This document shows, one piece after another, positions 16,067 through 25,235 of a DNA stretch of 56,367 bases. The position numbers and the translations under genes are program-made. A model generated the notes under the pieces. It made no database searches. It saw only the letters and a list, made by a program, of their open reading frames with translations, and was not told the origin of the DNA. The DNA is from Pseudomonadota bacterium (lineage in GTDB: Bacteria; Myxococcota_A; UBA796; CAJQPC01): the NCBI GenBank assembly GCA_024228935.1, contig JAAESX010000335.1:1-56367 (forward strand), read 5' to 3'. Numbering within the stretch: the stretch's first letter is position 1; every line of letters begins with the position of its first letter.

Positions 16067-16899
16067 AGGTCCGCTTCTACGGCACGCGGGGCAGCCTGCC
16101 GTCGCCCGGCCCGGAGACCACGCGCTACGGCGGCAACACCTCGTGCGTGCGTGTCCAGAACGACGAGGGTCAGGTCCTGATCCTGGACGCCGGAAGCGGG
16201 ATCCGCGCCGCGGGCGAGGACATCGGTCCCGAGGTCAAGCGCGTCGATGTGCTGCTGACCCACCTCCACATGGACCACATCCAGGGGCTCGGCTTCTTCC
16301 GGACGCTCTACACGCCCGGCGTCGAGGTCCACATCTGGGGTCCTCCCAGCTCGGCCCGCAGTCTGCGCAAGCGGCTGACCCGGTACCTCTCGCCCCCGCT
16401 CTTCCCGGTTCGAATCCGCGAGGTGCCGAGCTCGGTGAAGTGCCACGACGTCACGCGCGAGCCCTTCGAGATCGGCGCCTACAAGCTAACGTCGCACCTG
16501 ATCACGCACCCGGGCCCGACGCTGGGCTACCGCATCGAGTGCGGCGGCCGCACCTTGGCCTACATGCCCGACCACGAGCCCCAGCTCGGCTCGCGCAAAG
16601 GGCTGCCCAAGGCCGAGTGGCTGTCGGGCTTCGAGATGGCTGAGGGGGCCGACCTGCTCGTCCACGATGCCCAGTACACGGCCGAGGAGTACGCCTCGCG
16701 CGTCGGCTGGGGACACTGCACCGCCGAGCTGGCCGTCCGGTACGCCGAGACCGTCGCCGCGAAGCGCCTTCTGTTCTTCCACTACGACCCCAGTCGGTCG
16801 GACGACGAGCTGGAGAAGGTCTGCGACGCCGCGGCCGCCACGCACAAGGGCGGTATCGACATCGCCGCCGCCGCCGAAGCGGTGGAGACGGAGGTCTGA
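16063..16899 (+). CDS. Metallo-beta-lactamase-fold hydrolase
   Basis: 278 residues. It has the MBL metal site THLHMDHIQG (His 67, His 69, Asp 71, His 72), later ligands in YMPDHEP, LVHDAQYT and the 'GWGHCTAELAVRYAE' helix, and a closing 'LLFFHYDPSRSDDEL' with the last His. The N-terminal 'MKVRFYGTRGSLPSPGPETT' is typical of the phosphodiesterase/RNase Z-like branch (PhnP and cyclic-nucleotide phosphodiesterase relatives). Paired with a stand-alone PAS protein by a 4-bp overlap, it may be the output of a sensing unit, for example cleaving a phosphodiester signal; that is inference. Its stop shares one base with the start of the GH114 gene. Confidence 0.9.
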   Translation: MKVRFYGTRGSLPSPGPETTRYGGNTSCVRVQNDEGQVLILDAGSGIRAAGEDIGPEVKRVDVLLTHLHMDHIQGLGFFRTLYTPGVEVHIWGPPSSARSLRKRLTRYLSPPLFPVRIREVPSSVKCHDVTREPFEIGAYKLTSHLITHPGPTLGYRIECGGRTLAYMPDHEPQLGSRKGLPKAEWLSGFEMAEGADLLVHDAQYTAEEYASRVGWGHCTAELAVRYAETVAAKRLLFFHYDPSRSDDELEKVCDAAAATHKGGIDIAAAAEAVETEV

Positions 16900-17723
16900 T
16901 GCTGCTGCTCGCGCTCGCCGGCTGCGAGGTCGAGTGCCCGGTCGGCATGGTGTACATGGACGGTGCCTGCGTCGGGTTCGAGAAGCTGCCCGAGGACGAG
17001 GACCCCGCCGTCGACGTCTGGGCACCCGAGCCAGGCGCGACCTGGCAGTGGCAGATCTCCGGGGCGGTCGACACCTCGCTCGACGTGGACGTCTACGACA
17101 TCGACCTGTTCGACCCGCCGGACAGCACGTACGATGCGCTCCAGGACAAGGGCCTCGTCTGCTACTTCTCGGCCGGGAGCTGGGAGGACTGGCGCGACGA
17201 CGCGACCGAGTTCCCCGACGAGGCGCTGGGGAACGACCTGGACGGCTGGCCGGGCGAGCGCTGGCTCGACATCCGCTCGGAGCCCGTCCGGAACCTGATG
17301 GCCGCTCGCCTGGACGTCGCGGTCAGCCGGGGCTGTGACGCCGTGGAGCCCGACAACGTCGACGGGTACACGAACGACCCCGGCTTCGATCTCAGCTACG
17401 CCGACCAGCGCGAGTACAACCTGTGGCTGGCCGACCAGGCCCACGAGCGCGGCCTGGGCGTCGCCTTGAAGAACGACCTGGACCAGCTCGAGGATCTGGT
17501 CGACGACTTCGACTTCATCATCAACGAGTCGTGCCACGAGTACGACGAGTGCGGGCGCCTGGCGGTGTTCACCGACGCGGGCAAGGCCGCGCTGGTGGCC
17601 GAGTACGTCGACGACTGGGACGACGCGCAGGACCAGGCCGACGCGGTCTGCGACACCCACGAGGGCCTCTCCACCATCGTGAAGACCTGGGACCTGGACG
17701 AGCTCGTCCTCGCCTGTCCGTGA
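16899..17723 (+). CDS. GH114-family glycosidase lipoprotein
   Basis: 274 residues with signal MLLLALAGC (Cys 9). The body is the TIM-barrel of the GH114/TM1410 family: 'WQWQISGAVDTSLDVDVYDI', 'GLVCYFSAGSWEDWR', the very characteristic GCDAVEPDNVDGYTND, 'LGVALKNDLDQLEDL' and 'FDFIINESCHEYDEC'. Characterised members are endo-alpha-1,4-polygalactosaminidases that degrade galactosaminogalactan or related exopolysaccharide. Conserved acidic residues in EPDN and at the end of the NESC strand are the likely catalytic set. It is translationally coupled (TGATG) to the metallo-hydrolase and followed by GTGA coupling to the next gene. Confidence 0.9.
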   Translation: MLLLALAGCEVECPVGMVYMDGACVGFEKLPEDEDPAVDVWAPEPGATWQWQISGAVDTSLDVDVYDIDLFDPPDSTYDALQDKGLVCYFSAGSWEDWRDDATEFPDEALGNDLDGWPGERWLDIRSEPVRNLMAARLDVAVSRGCDAVEPDNVDGYTNDPGFDLSYADQREYNLWLADQAHERGLGVALKNDLDQLEDLVDDFDFIINESCHEYDECGRLAVFTDAGKAALVAEYVDDWDDAQDQADAVCDTHEGLSTIVKTWDLDELVLACP

Positions 17724-18318
17724 CGTTCATCCAGGACCGCGTCTTCATGACGCTCCTGAGCCTGGGGGCGGTGGGGTTCTTCCTCGGACTGTTCATGTCC
17801 TACCAGGCGGCCGGGAACAGCGAGATCCAGTCGATCACGTGTGCCGAGGGGTACCTGGGCGCAGAGACGCGGGACTGGCTGGAGCTGACCGACTGCGAGC
17901 TGAGCCTGCCGTCCGCTGTGATGCTGATGGACGCTCCAAGGTGCGGTCCCTCTACATCCCGCTCTACCCGAACAACAAGGCCGTGGTCCCGGCCATGTTC
18001 TTCCTGAAGACCGCCGATCCCGAGCTCATCACGGTCGTCCAGGAGCTGGACGCCCTGCGGACCGACGAGCAGGCGTGGATCACCGCCATCGAGTCCGACA
18101 TCGAACGGACCGTGCCCATCCGGACCGTCCGCGGGCTGACCATCAGCGCATACAGCGAGAACAACAAGAACGCGCTGGACCTCATCGAGAACAAGCACGA
18201 CGAGCTCGTCCTGGTCGCCGACGGGAAGGAGCCCCACCCGCTGCTCGGCGCGGGCCTGCTGCCGCTCGGGCTGGGCCTGTGGGGAGGCGCTGGCTACAGG
18301 TACAAGCGGGTGAGCTGA
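17720..18318 (+). CDS. Unknown membrane-anchored protein, frameshifted
   Basis: The first part starts at GTG 17720 (GTGA overlap with the GH114 stop) and has a membrane helix (MTLLSLGAVGFFLGLFMSYQ) and 'ITCAEGYLGAETRDWLEL'. After 'SAVMLMDA' (about 17935) the coding potential moves to the frame one base back, where 'SKVRSLYIPLYPNNKAVVPA' runs to 'GLWGGAGYRYKRVS'. A single missing base near 17931-17940 explains this. The restored product would be about 199 residues, with one N-terminal helix and a hydrophobic C-terminal segment. No homopolymer longer than two bases is at the break. Function unknown; gene order suggests it is exported with the GH114 enzyme. Confidence 0.7.
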
Positions 18319-18965
18319 TGTGCGCTCGATACGCGGTCTACGGGACGCCGAAGGACATGATCAAGGTCTTCGACCTGATCCGCCCCGAGGACCTGACCCC
18401 GCCGCAGCCCGACCACAACGTCTGCCCGACCCGCGCCGCCCCGGTCGTCGTCCGCACCGATGAAGGCAACGTCCTGGAGAGCATGCGGCTCGGTCTGCTC
18501 CCGAAGTGGGCCGAGCGGAAGGACCCGAGAATCGCCGCTCGGATGATCAACGCCCGGGCCGAGACCATCTTCGAGAAGCCGGTCTACCGGAAGCCCGTGC
18601 GCGAGCGGCGGTGCCTGGTCGTGACCAACGGCTGGTACGAGTGGACGGGTCCCAAGGGAGCGAAGCAGCCGCACCTGATGCATCGAGGCGGCGAGCTCAT
18701 CGCGCTGGCCGGCGTACACGAGAACGGCACGTTCAGCGTCATCACCGTGCCGAGCAACACCGAGGTCCGGGCCATCCACCCACGCATGCCGGTGGTGCTC
18801 GGCGAGCCGCTGAGGTGGCTCGAGCCGGGCCTCGACGACGATGAGTTGCGAGCGCTGATGCAGTCGGCGCCGGACGGCTCGCTGCAGACGCATCCGGTCT
18901 CGAGGGCTGTCGGCAACGTGAAGAACAACGGCGCCCACCTGATCGACCCGGTCGAGCTGTCGTGA
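18318..18965 (+). CDS. yedK: SRAP-domain abasic-site processing protein (YedK/HMCES)
   Basis: 215 residues. Met-Cys at the N-terminus (MCARYAV) supplies the catalytic Cys 2, which is exposed after Met removal and crosslinks to abasic sites in single-stranded DNA. Other active-site residues are visible: Asn 78 in MINARAET, Glu 109 in GWYEWTG and His 154 in AIHPRMPVVL. The start is certain because Cys 2 must be exposed, and TGATG overlaps the preceding stop. The length is normal for bacterial YedK (about 220). The protein shields abasic sites during replication. Its place in an envelope-protein operon is unusual. Confidence 0.95.
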   Translation: MCARYAVYGTPKDMIKVFDLIRPEDLTPPQPDHNVCPTRAAPVVVRTDEGNVLESMRLGLLPKWAERKDPRIAARMINARAETIFEKPVYRKPVRERRCLVVTNGWYEWTGPKGAKQPHLMHRGGELIALAGVHENGTFSVITVPSNTEVRAIHPRMPVVLGEPLRWLEPGLDDDELRALMQSAPDGSLQTHPVSRAVGNVKNNGAHLIDPVELS

Positions 18966-19629
18966 CCCGCTCGTACGCCGTGTGGGGCTTCGCAGCGGGG
19001 TACTTCCTCTGCTACGTCCCGTACTCCGCGCTGACGAAAGCGCTCGCATCGGGGGCGGCCTGGGCTTCGCGATGGCCGCGCTGATCGTCGCGTTCGCGGC
19101 CCGCGGGGAGTTCGGCCTGGGCGTGGTCGCCGCCGTCGATGTCACGCTCTACCTGGCCTGCTACCTGGTGCGCCTGCGGCTGATGACTACCCAGGCCAAG
19201 TCCGACGACGACAACGTCAACCGGCGCTTCTTCGTCGAGGAGCAGCTCGTCGCGGCCCCGATGGCGCTCGTCGCCTGTGGCCTGGGCGCGCTGCTGGGAC
19301 CGGCCGAGCTGAGCGAGCCCCTGGTCGCCGGCTTCACGGCGCTGCCCGACCTCGGCTGGACGGTCGTCGGGCTGACGGTCGTGCTCGGCATCCTGTCCCA
19401 GGGCACCGGCATCTTCGGTGGGCTCACTCTCCTGGAGCGCCAGGAGAACAGCTTCTGTGTCCCGGTCAATCGGGCCTCGAGCATCCTGGCCGGCGTGGTC
19501 GCGAGCATGGTCCTGGCCTGGCTGACGGACGCCTCGGGACTGGGCGGCGGCGAGTGGATCGGCGCCGGGCTGGTGCTCGTTGCGATCCTGTTCCTGTCCG
19601 TCCCACCGCTGCTGGCTCGCAGGACCTGA
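18962..19629 (+). CDS. Multi-pass membrane protein, broken (frameshift, probable internal deletion)
   Basis: GTG 18962 (GTGA overlap with the SRAP stop) opens 'MTRSYAVWGFAAGYFLCYVP' and 'YSALTKALAS', a typical transporter-like first helix. At a G5 run (19051-19055) the coding frame changes; the rest ('GGLGFAMAALIVAFAARG' to 'LLARRT') reads from the other frame, with five or six more helices and the loop 'AKSDDDNVNRRFFVEEQ'. A single G would reconnect them. However, the join places a late-type helix directly after the first one, so a larger internal loss is also possible; this rests on a general impression of EamA-like architecture, not on an alignment. Function not known. Confidence 0.65.
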
Positions 19630-19667
19630 CCGACCCTGGCATGCTGGCGTCCCACGCCGGACAGAAC

Positions 19668-21011
19668 ATGACGATCCTCCTCCTCTTCGCCTGCACGTCG
19701 CCCACGGATACGGGCCCCACCTCGGGCGACAGCGTCGTCGACAGCGAGCCGAGCAGCGACACGGGCGACCCCTGCGAGCCATCGACCTTCTTCGTCGATG
19801 GTGACGGGGACGGATTCGGCTCAGCGGACCAGCCGGTGGAGCACTGCGAGCAGCCGAGCGGCACCGTCGACAACGACCAGGACTGCGACGACACGAACGC
19901 AGCGGTGAACCCCGACGCCACCGAGGTCTGCGACGGCCTGAACACCTCGTGTGCATCGGACTGGGTCTCGGACGAGGGCACCGCCACCTTCTGGGAGGGC
20001 GGGGCCTCCGCAGACTGGAGCGCGTCGCTGAGCGGCACCGAGCACGAGCCGCTGGAGCACGACCTGCCCGACGGCGAGCTGCACGTCTGCGGCGGCACGT
20101 GGTTCGTGGCGCTGTCGACCGACGACGACCTGACGCTCATCGGGCACGAGGACGCAGTCCTGTCGGGCTCGGACGTCGGTACCGTGCTCGAGGTCCTGCC
20201 GGGGGCGAACGTGGTCGTCCGGGACCTGACGCTGTCGAATGGGTACGGCACCATCGCGAACGTCTACGACCCGGGCGCGGGCGGCGGCGGCGCCATCTGG
20301 TGCGAGACGGCGACGGTCGACCTCGAGGGTGCCCGCCTGATCGACAACGAGGCCCATCGGCGTGGGGCGGCTGTGATGGCCGGCGACTGTGAGCTGACGC
20401 TCGTCGACACCGAGGTCGCGCGGAACGTCTCCGCCAACATCGGCGGCGCGATCCAGCTGGACGCCTCGACGATGGACGTCGTGGGCGGCTCGTTCGTGGA
20501 CAACGAGGGCTACGTCGGCGGCGCCTTCTACCTGACCCGCGGCTCGACCCTGAGCGTGAACGGAGGCCACTTCGAGGGGAACATCGGGGCGTACGGCGGA
20601 GCCATCGCCGTCGAAGGCCGATACGACGGAGAGATCGATGACGTCTACCTCGTCGACACCACGTTCGTGGACAACGACGGCGGCGGGTACGGCGCCGCGG
20701 TGTACGACTACTGGCACTCTGGCGTGCTCGAGATCGAGGGCTGCTCGTTCGAGGGGAGCATCGCCGACGAGGGGGCCGCCCTGTTCCTCGAGGACCTGGC
20801 CAGCGCCTCGCTCACGACCTCGTCGTTCTCGACCAACGTGGCAGCCGAGGTCGGCGGCGCGCTGTTCGTGCTCGGCTCGAACGTGACCGGGACCGAACTC
20901 GACTTCAGCGGCAACACGCCGGACGACGTCTACGACGCGGACCTGGGCGTCGGGATGACGCTGGGCGAGGGCGCCTCGCTGACGTGCACCGCGGGTGCGG
21001 GCTGCGAGTGA
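19668..21011 (+). CDS. Lipoprotein with MopE-type motif and parallel beta-helix
   Basis: 447 residues from ATG 19668, chosen because it gives the short lipoprotein signal MTILLLFAC (Cys 9); an in-frame ATG lies at 19641. A Thr/Ser/Asp linker precedes the MopE-like metal-binding motif FFVDGDGDGFG...DNDQDCDDTNAAVNPDATE with VCDGLNTSC. From about residue 150 on, the protein is a right-handed parallel beta-helix with repeated G-G-A turns: AGGGGAIWC, HRRGAAVMAG, NIGGAIQL, YVGGAFYL, AYGGAIAV and EVGGALFV. Such helices bind or cleave polysaccharide or serve as adhesins; no catalytic triad was recognised. It converges on the MORN-repeat gene (1-bp gap). Confidence 0.88.
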   Translation: MTILLLFACTSPTDTGPTSGDSVVDSEPSSDTGDPCEPSTFFVDGDGDGFGSADQPVEHCEQPSGTVDNDQDCDDTNAAVNPDATEVCDGLNTSCASDWVSDEGTATFWEGGASADWSASLSGTEHEPLEHDLPDGELHVCGGTWFVALSTDDDLTLIGHEDAVLSGSDVGTVLEVLPGANVVVRDLTLSNGYGTIANVYDPGAGGGGAIWCETATVDLEGARLIDNEAHRRGAAVMAGDCELTLVDTEVARNVSANIGGAIQLDASTMDVVGGSFVDNEGYVGGAFYLTRGSTLSVNGGHFEGNIGAYGGAIAVEGRYDGEIDDVYLVDTTFVDNDGGGYGAAVYDYWHSGVLEIEGCSFEGSIADEGAALFLEDLASASLTTSSFSTNVAAEVGGALFVLGSNVTGTELDFSGNTPDDVYDADLGVGMTLGEGASLTCTAGAGCE

Positions 21012-21012
21012 C

Positions 21013-22394
21013 TCACTCGACCGCCTTGAGGTAGGCCGGCACCGGCGTCGGGCGCTCCCAGCAGCGGTTGATGTTCCGCTCGCTGGGCCAGGTCCCCACG
21101 GTCAGGCCGCCGTCCGTCAGGCGTGTGCCCTCGGCGGAGTAGTGCCACCACAGGCCGATCGGCACGCCGTCCTCGTAGTGTCCTTCCCGGGCGATGCAGC
21201 CGTACAGCCGGTCGGTCTCGCGAGCGTAGCCGTGCTTCACGCCGTGCTCGTACGTGATGACCTCGGCCAGGTGCAGCCCGCTGTCCCAGGTCCTCCACAC
21301 GCCATGGCGCTGTCCGTCGGCGTCGTGTCGACCGAGCTGGGCCCGCCGATGGTTCCACCAGAACGCGACGACCCAGCCGGCCGGCTTGCCCTCGTCGAAC
21401 CGGGCGTGGGTGGTCATCGACGCGGTCGTGCGACGGGCTCGGCCGTGCTGGACGCCGTCCTCGAAGCGGACGACGTACCCGTTCTCCTGGTCGTCGAAGA
21501 CGCGCCAGGTCCCGACCGGAACACCGGCCAGCCACGACCGCGTGGCGACGACACGGTCGCCGACACGCCACTCCTCGACCAGGCCGTCGCCGTCCCTGGA
21601 GCGATGAACGTCGGGCGAGCCTCGGACGAGCTCCTGGCGCTTCACGCCCGCCTCGTACTCGGCCCAGCCCAGGCCGTTCTCCCAGCGCCCGTCAGGTAGC
21701 CCGTCGGTCCAACGCTGGGTCGCCTCGCCATCGCTCCAGGTCCCGTGCGGGACACCCTCGTGCCACCAGCCGACCACGCCGCCGTGGTTGAGCGGACCGT
21801 GAGGCAGACCTCGCCCGTCCAGGCAGTACCGCACGTCCCCTCGCACGACCTCGGCGGTCGCGTCCGGGCAAGGCGTCATGAGCGTGATGTGCTCGGGCGG
21901 ATCCACCGGCGACGAGACCGAGACCTCGCCCAGGCGGCCGCGGAGACCGGGGTGCAGATCCCCCGACAGACCGCTGCTCCGCGCTCGCGCCAGATCGGCT
22001 CCGCGGAGCACTCCCATCCGCGAAGAGCGATGAACCCGGCGACGTCGCGGGACTCGACGACCATCGCGTCCCAGGCGGTCTCGACGACGTCACATCGGCC
22101 CTCGTGGGCGGCGAGGTCTGCAGCGAGCATCCAGGCCTGCTCGCCGGCCTCGTGATCGACGAGGAGCGGGGTCAGTCGGTCCAAGGCGGCCTGGTGCTCC
22201 CCGGCGATCATCTCCAGCCGAGCGCGCGCCAGATCGGGACCCGCCGGGAGGTCCCGGGCCAGGTCCGCCATCGCCTGCACGCCGTCGGTCGGCCAGGGCA
22301 TGTCGGGGTCCTCGCCGGGTCCGTACCAGGGCACGTCGCCCGCCTGCGCAACAGGGGCGGTCAGGATCAGACCGGGCAACAAACACAGCGACAT
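21013..22394 (-). CDS. Exported TPR-like/MORN-repeat protein, frameshifted
   Basis: The N-terminal part starts at ATG 22394 with a signal peptide (MSLCLLPGLILTAPVAQAG) and a helical region 'ARARLEMIAGEHQAALDRL' typical of TPR units. The C-terminal part, in another frame, has MORN-type repeats: GWWHEGVPHGTWSDG, QRWTDGLPDGRWENG, SWLAGVPVGTWRVF and HYEDGVPIGLWWHY. The switch is at a C5 run (21960-21964; G5 on the coding strand). One more G would give a continuous protein of about 460 residues joining 'GAAVCRG' to 'DLHPGLRGRLGE'. MORN repeats often bind lipid or protein; the role here is unknown. It diverges from aconitase across 40 bp. Confidence 0.75.
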
Positions 22395-22434
22395 TTGCGG
22401 GTTAGGGAGCGTCCATCGAAAGGAGTTCCTCAGC

Positions 22435-24693
22435 ATGATCGACGTTTCCGCCATCGAGAAGGTCTACGCCCGCGCCGGAGAGCGCGCTGCCATCGGTCGC
22501 CGTCGCCTTGGACGCGCCCTGACGCTCGGCGAGAAGATCCTCTTCAACCACCTGGCCGACCCCGAGACCGCCGAGTTCGAGCGCAAGGAGAGCTTCCTCG
22601 ATCTCATCCTCGATCGCGTCGCGATGCAGGACGCCACCGCCCAGATGGCGCTCCTCCAGTTCATGGTCGCCGGCAAGGCCGAGGTCGCGCTGCCCAGCAC
22701 GGTCCACTGTGACCACCTGATCCGCGCGTACGAAGGCGCGGACACCGACCTGGCCATCGCCAACGACGAGAACCGCGAGGTCTACGAGTTCCTGCGGACC
22801 GTCAGCGCCAAGCACGGCCTGGGCTTCTGGAAGCCGGGCGCCGGCATCATCCACCAGGTCGTACTGGAGAACTACGCGGCCCCCGGCACCATGATGGTCG
22901 GCACCGACTCGCACACCGTGAACGCGGGCGGCCTCGGCATGCTGGCGGTCGGCGTCGGTGGCGCCGATGCGGTCGACGCCATGGTCGGCATGCCCTGGGA
23001 GGTCCTGAACCCCGGCTTCATCGGCGTCCGCCTCACGGGCGAGCTGAACGGCTGGGCCAGCGCCAAGGACGTCATCCTCAAGGTCTGCGAGATCCTGACG
23101 GTCAAGGGCGGCACCAACAGCATCGTCGAGTACTTCGGCCCCGGCTGCGCCTCGATCAGCTGCACGGGCAAGGGCACCATCTGCAACATGGGCGCCGAGC
23201 ACGGCGCGACCACGTCGACCTTCCCCTACGACGAGTCGATGGGCCGGTACCTGCGGGCCACGAACCGCGGTGAGATCGCCGACCTGTGTGACAAGTACGC
23301 TGAGCACCTGCGCGCCGACCCCGAGGTCGAGGCCGAGCCCGAGCGCTACTACGACCGCGTCATCGAGATCGACCTCTCGACGCTCGAGCCCCACGTCGTC
23401 GGACCGCACACGCCCGACCGTGCTCGCCCCATCAGCGCGATGGCCGCCGAGTGTGAGGCCGAGGGCTGGCCGCGCGAGCTCAAGTACGCGCTCATCGGCT
23501 CGTGCACGAACTCCAGCTACGAGGACATGGACCGGTCGGCGGCCCTCGCTCGCCAGGCCCGGGACAAGGGGATCAAGGCGAAGTCGGGCTTCATGATCAG
23601 CCCTGGCTCGGACCTCATCATGTCCACCATCCAGCGGGACGGTCAGGCCCAGGACTTCGCCGACGTCGGCGGCGTCGTGCTCGCCAACGCCTGCGGTCCG
23701 TGCATCGGCCAGTGGCGCCGGGACGACGTCAAGAAGGGCGACACCAACACCATCATCAACAGCTTCAACCGCAACTTCCGCGGCCGGAACGACGCCAACC
23801 CGTCGACGCTGTCGTTCATCGGCTCGCCCGAGCTGGTGACCGCCCTCGCCCTGGCTGGGGACATCGGCTTCAACCCGCTGAAGGACACGCTGACCGACGC
23901 CGATGGCAACGAGTTCATGCTCGCTCCCCCGGCGGGCGCCGAGCTGCCCACCGAAGGCTTCGTGGCGAACCTCGACGGCTACATCGCACCCGTGGCCGCC
24001 GCCGAGCGCGAAGGCGTCGAGGTCGTGATCAACGACGGCTCGGACCGCATCGAGCGCCTCACGCCGTTCGCGGCCTGGGACGGCCAGGACATCAGCGGAC
24101 TTCGCATCCTGGTGAAGGCGCGCGGCAAGTGCACGACCGACCACATCTCGGCCGCCGGCCCATGGCTGAAGTACCGCGGTCACCTGACCAACATCAGCGG
24201 CAACCTGATGGCGGGTGCGGACAACGAGCTCACCGGCGAGTTCGGAAACGGCATCAACTTCCTGACCGGCGAGAAGGACACGCACCCGAACCTGGCCAAG
24301 CAGTACAAGGCCGCTGGCCAGGACTGGGTCATCTTCGGCGACGAGAACTACGGCGAAGGCAGCAGCCGTGAGCACGCGGCCATGGAGCCTCGGCACATGG
24401 GCTGCAAGGCCGTCATCGTCCGCAGCTTCGCGCGCATCCACGAGACGAACCTGAAGAAGCAGGCGGTGCTCCCGCTCTTCTTCGCCGACCCGGCGGACTA
24501 CGACAAGGTCGTGGGCGACGACGTGGTCGCGATCGAGGGCATCGCTCGGATCGCCGACGGCGGCAGCCCGACGGTCGTGCTCACGCACGCGGACGGCTCG
24601 ACGGACCGGATCGAGACGACGAACACGCTCACCCGCGAGCAGTTCGCCTGGTACGAGGCCGGCTCGGCGCTGAACAAGATCCGGGGCGCGTAG
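22435..24693 (+). CDS. acn: Aconitate hydratase
   Basis: 752 residues, the length of mitochondrial-type aconitases. Cytoplasmic TCA-cycle enzyme interconverting citrate and isocitrate with a [4Fe-4S] cluster. The three cluster Cys ligands are in IGSCTNSSYEDM and ANACGPCIGQW. Substrate residues appear in 'GTDSHTVNAGGLGMLAVGVG', 'KARGKCTTDHISAAGPWLKY' and the swivel-domain motif GEGSSREHAAMEPR. ATG 22435 has AAAGGAG about 9 nt upstream. The stop (TAG) overlaps the GTG of the next gene by one base, so two small exported proteins are probably co-translated with it, which is an odd partnership. Confidence 0.97.
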   Translation: MIDVSAIEKVYARAGERAAIGRRRLGRALTLGEKILFNHLADPETAEFERKESFLDLILDRVAMQDATAQMALLQFMVAGKAEVALPSTVHCDHLIRAYEGADTDLAIANDENREVYEFLRTVSAKHGLGFWKPGAGIIHQVVLENYAAPGTMMVGTDSHTVNAGGLGMLAVGVGGADAVDAMVGMPWEVLNPGFIGVRLTGELNGWASAKDVILKVCEILTVKGGTNSIVEYFGPGCASISCTGKGTICNMGAEHGATTSTFPYDESMGRYLRATNRGEIADLCDKYAEHLRADPEVEAEPERYYDRVIEIDLSTLEPHVVGPHTPDRARPISAMAAECEAEGWPRELKYALIGSCTNSSYEDMDRSAALARQARDKGIKAKSGFMISPGSDLIMSTIQRDGQAQDFADVGGVVLANACGPCIGQWRRDDVKKGDTNTIINSFNRNFRGRNDANPSTLSFIGSPELVTALALAGDIGFNPLKDTLTDADGNEFMLAPPAGAELPTEGFVANLDGYIAPVAAAEREGVEVVINDGSDRIERLTPFAAWDGQDISGLRILVKARGKCTTDHISAAGPWLKYRGHLTNISGNLMAGADNELTGEFGNGINFLTGEKDTHPNLAKQYKAAGQDWVIFGDENYGEGSSREHAAMEPRHMGCKAVIVRSFARIHETNLKKQAVLPLFFADPADYDKVVGDDVVAIEGIARIADGGSPTVVLTHADGSTDRIETTNTLTREQFAWYEAGSALNKIRGA

Positions 24694-25235
24694 TGCTGCT
24701 GCTCGCCGCGACGGCGTGGGCCGCGGAGCCGCGTATCTACCCCTCGAGGATGGATGACCCGCCCGCTCAACCCTTCGTCGAAGCGGCGGCGCTGAACTGC
24801 ACCGACGTGGCGCTCGCGAGGGCGACCATCGTCGTGGCGAACGGACACGCCACGACGTCCACCGAGCCGCCGAGCGGGTGTGTGGCCGGCGCACTGACCG
24901 GTGCCACCGACATCCCATCGAGCGAGTACAGGTGGAACGTCGACTTCGACGTGGACGAGAGCCCGAAGCTGCTGGCGGTCATTGGGACCAGCGGCGGCGA
25001 CGGAACCGTCCAGGATGTCTTCGCCGATGGAGACATGGCCGGCCTGGAGGCCGCGCTGGCCTGTGACGGCAAGCGCGGCTCGAGCGAGACCATCACCTAC
25101 CTCGAGGGGCAGGCGACCCAGGTCGAGGCGATGCCGCCGACCGAGTTCGCCGTCTGCGTGTCCGACGCCTTGAAGGCCGAGCGCAAGGGCACGCTGAACG
25201 CGAGGGTCACCCTCGAGGTGGTAGGAACCCACTGA
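24693..25235 (+). CDS. Small exported protein of unknown function
   Basis: 180 residues from GTG 24693, sharing one base with the aconitase stop. A short Sec signal (MLLLAATAWAAE) is followed by a mature domain with four or five Cys (LNCTDVALA, SGCVAGAL, ACDGKRG, AVCVSDAL), which could form disulfides. The end, 'CVSDALKAERKGTLNARVTL', resembles the C-terminus of AgmX-type secreted proteins, but too weakly to assign. TGATG coupling links it to the next gene. Confidence 0.75.
   Translation: MLLLAATAWAAEPRIYPSRMDDPPAQPFVEAAALNCTDVALARATIVVANGHATTSTEPPSGCVAGALTGATDIPSSEYRWNVDFDVDESPKLLAVIGTSGGDGTVQDVFADGDMAGLEAALACDGKRGSSETITYLEGQATQVEAMPPTEFAVCVSDALKAERKGTLNARVTLEVVGTH

Noticed and set aside
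22402..24918. Very long open frame antisense to aconitase (over 800 codons)
   Set aside because: It mirrors the sense gene in a GC-rich genome, has no domain, and the sense strand encodes a full aconitase with all motifs.
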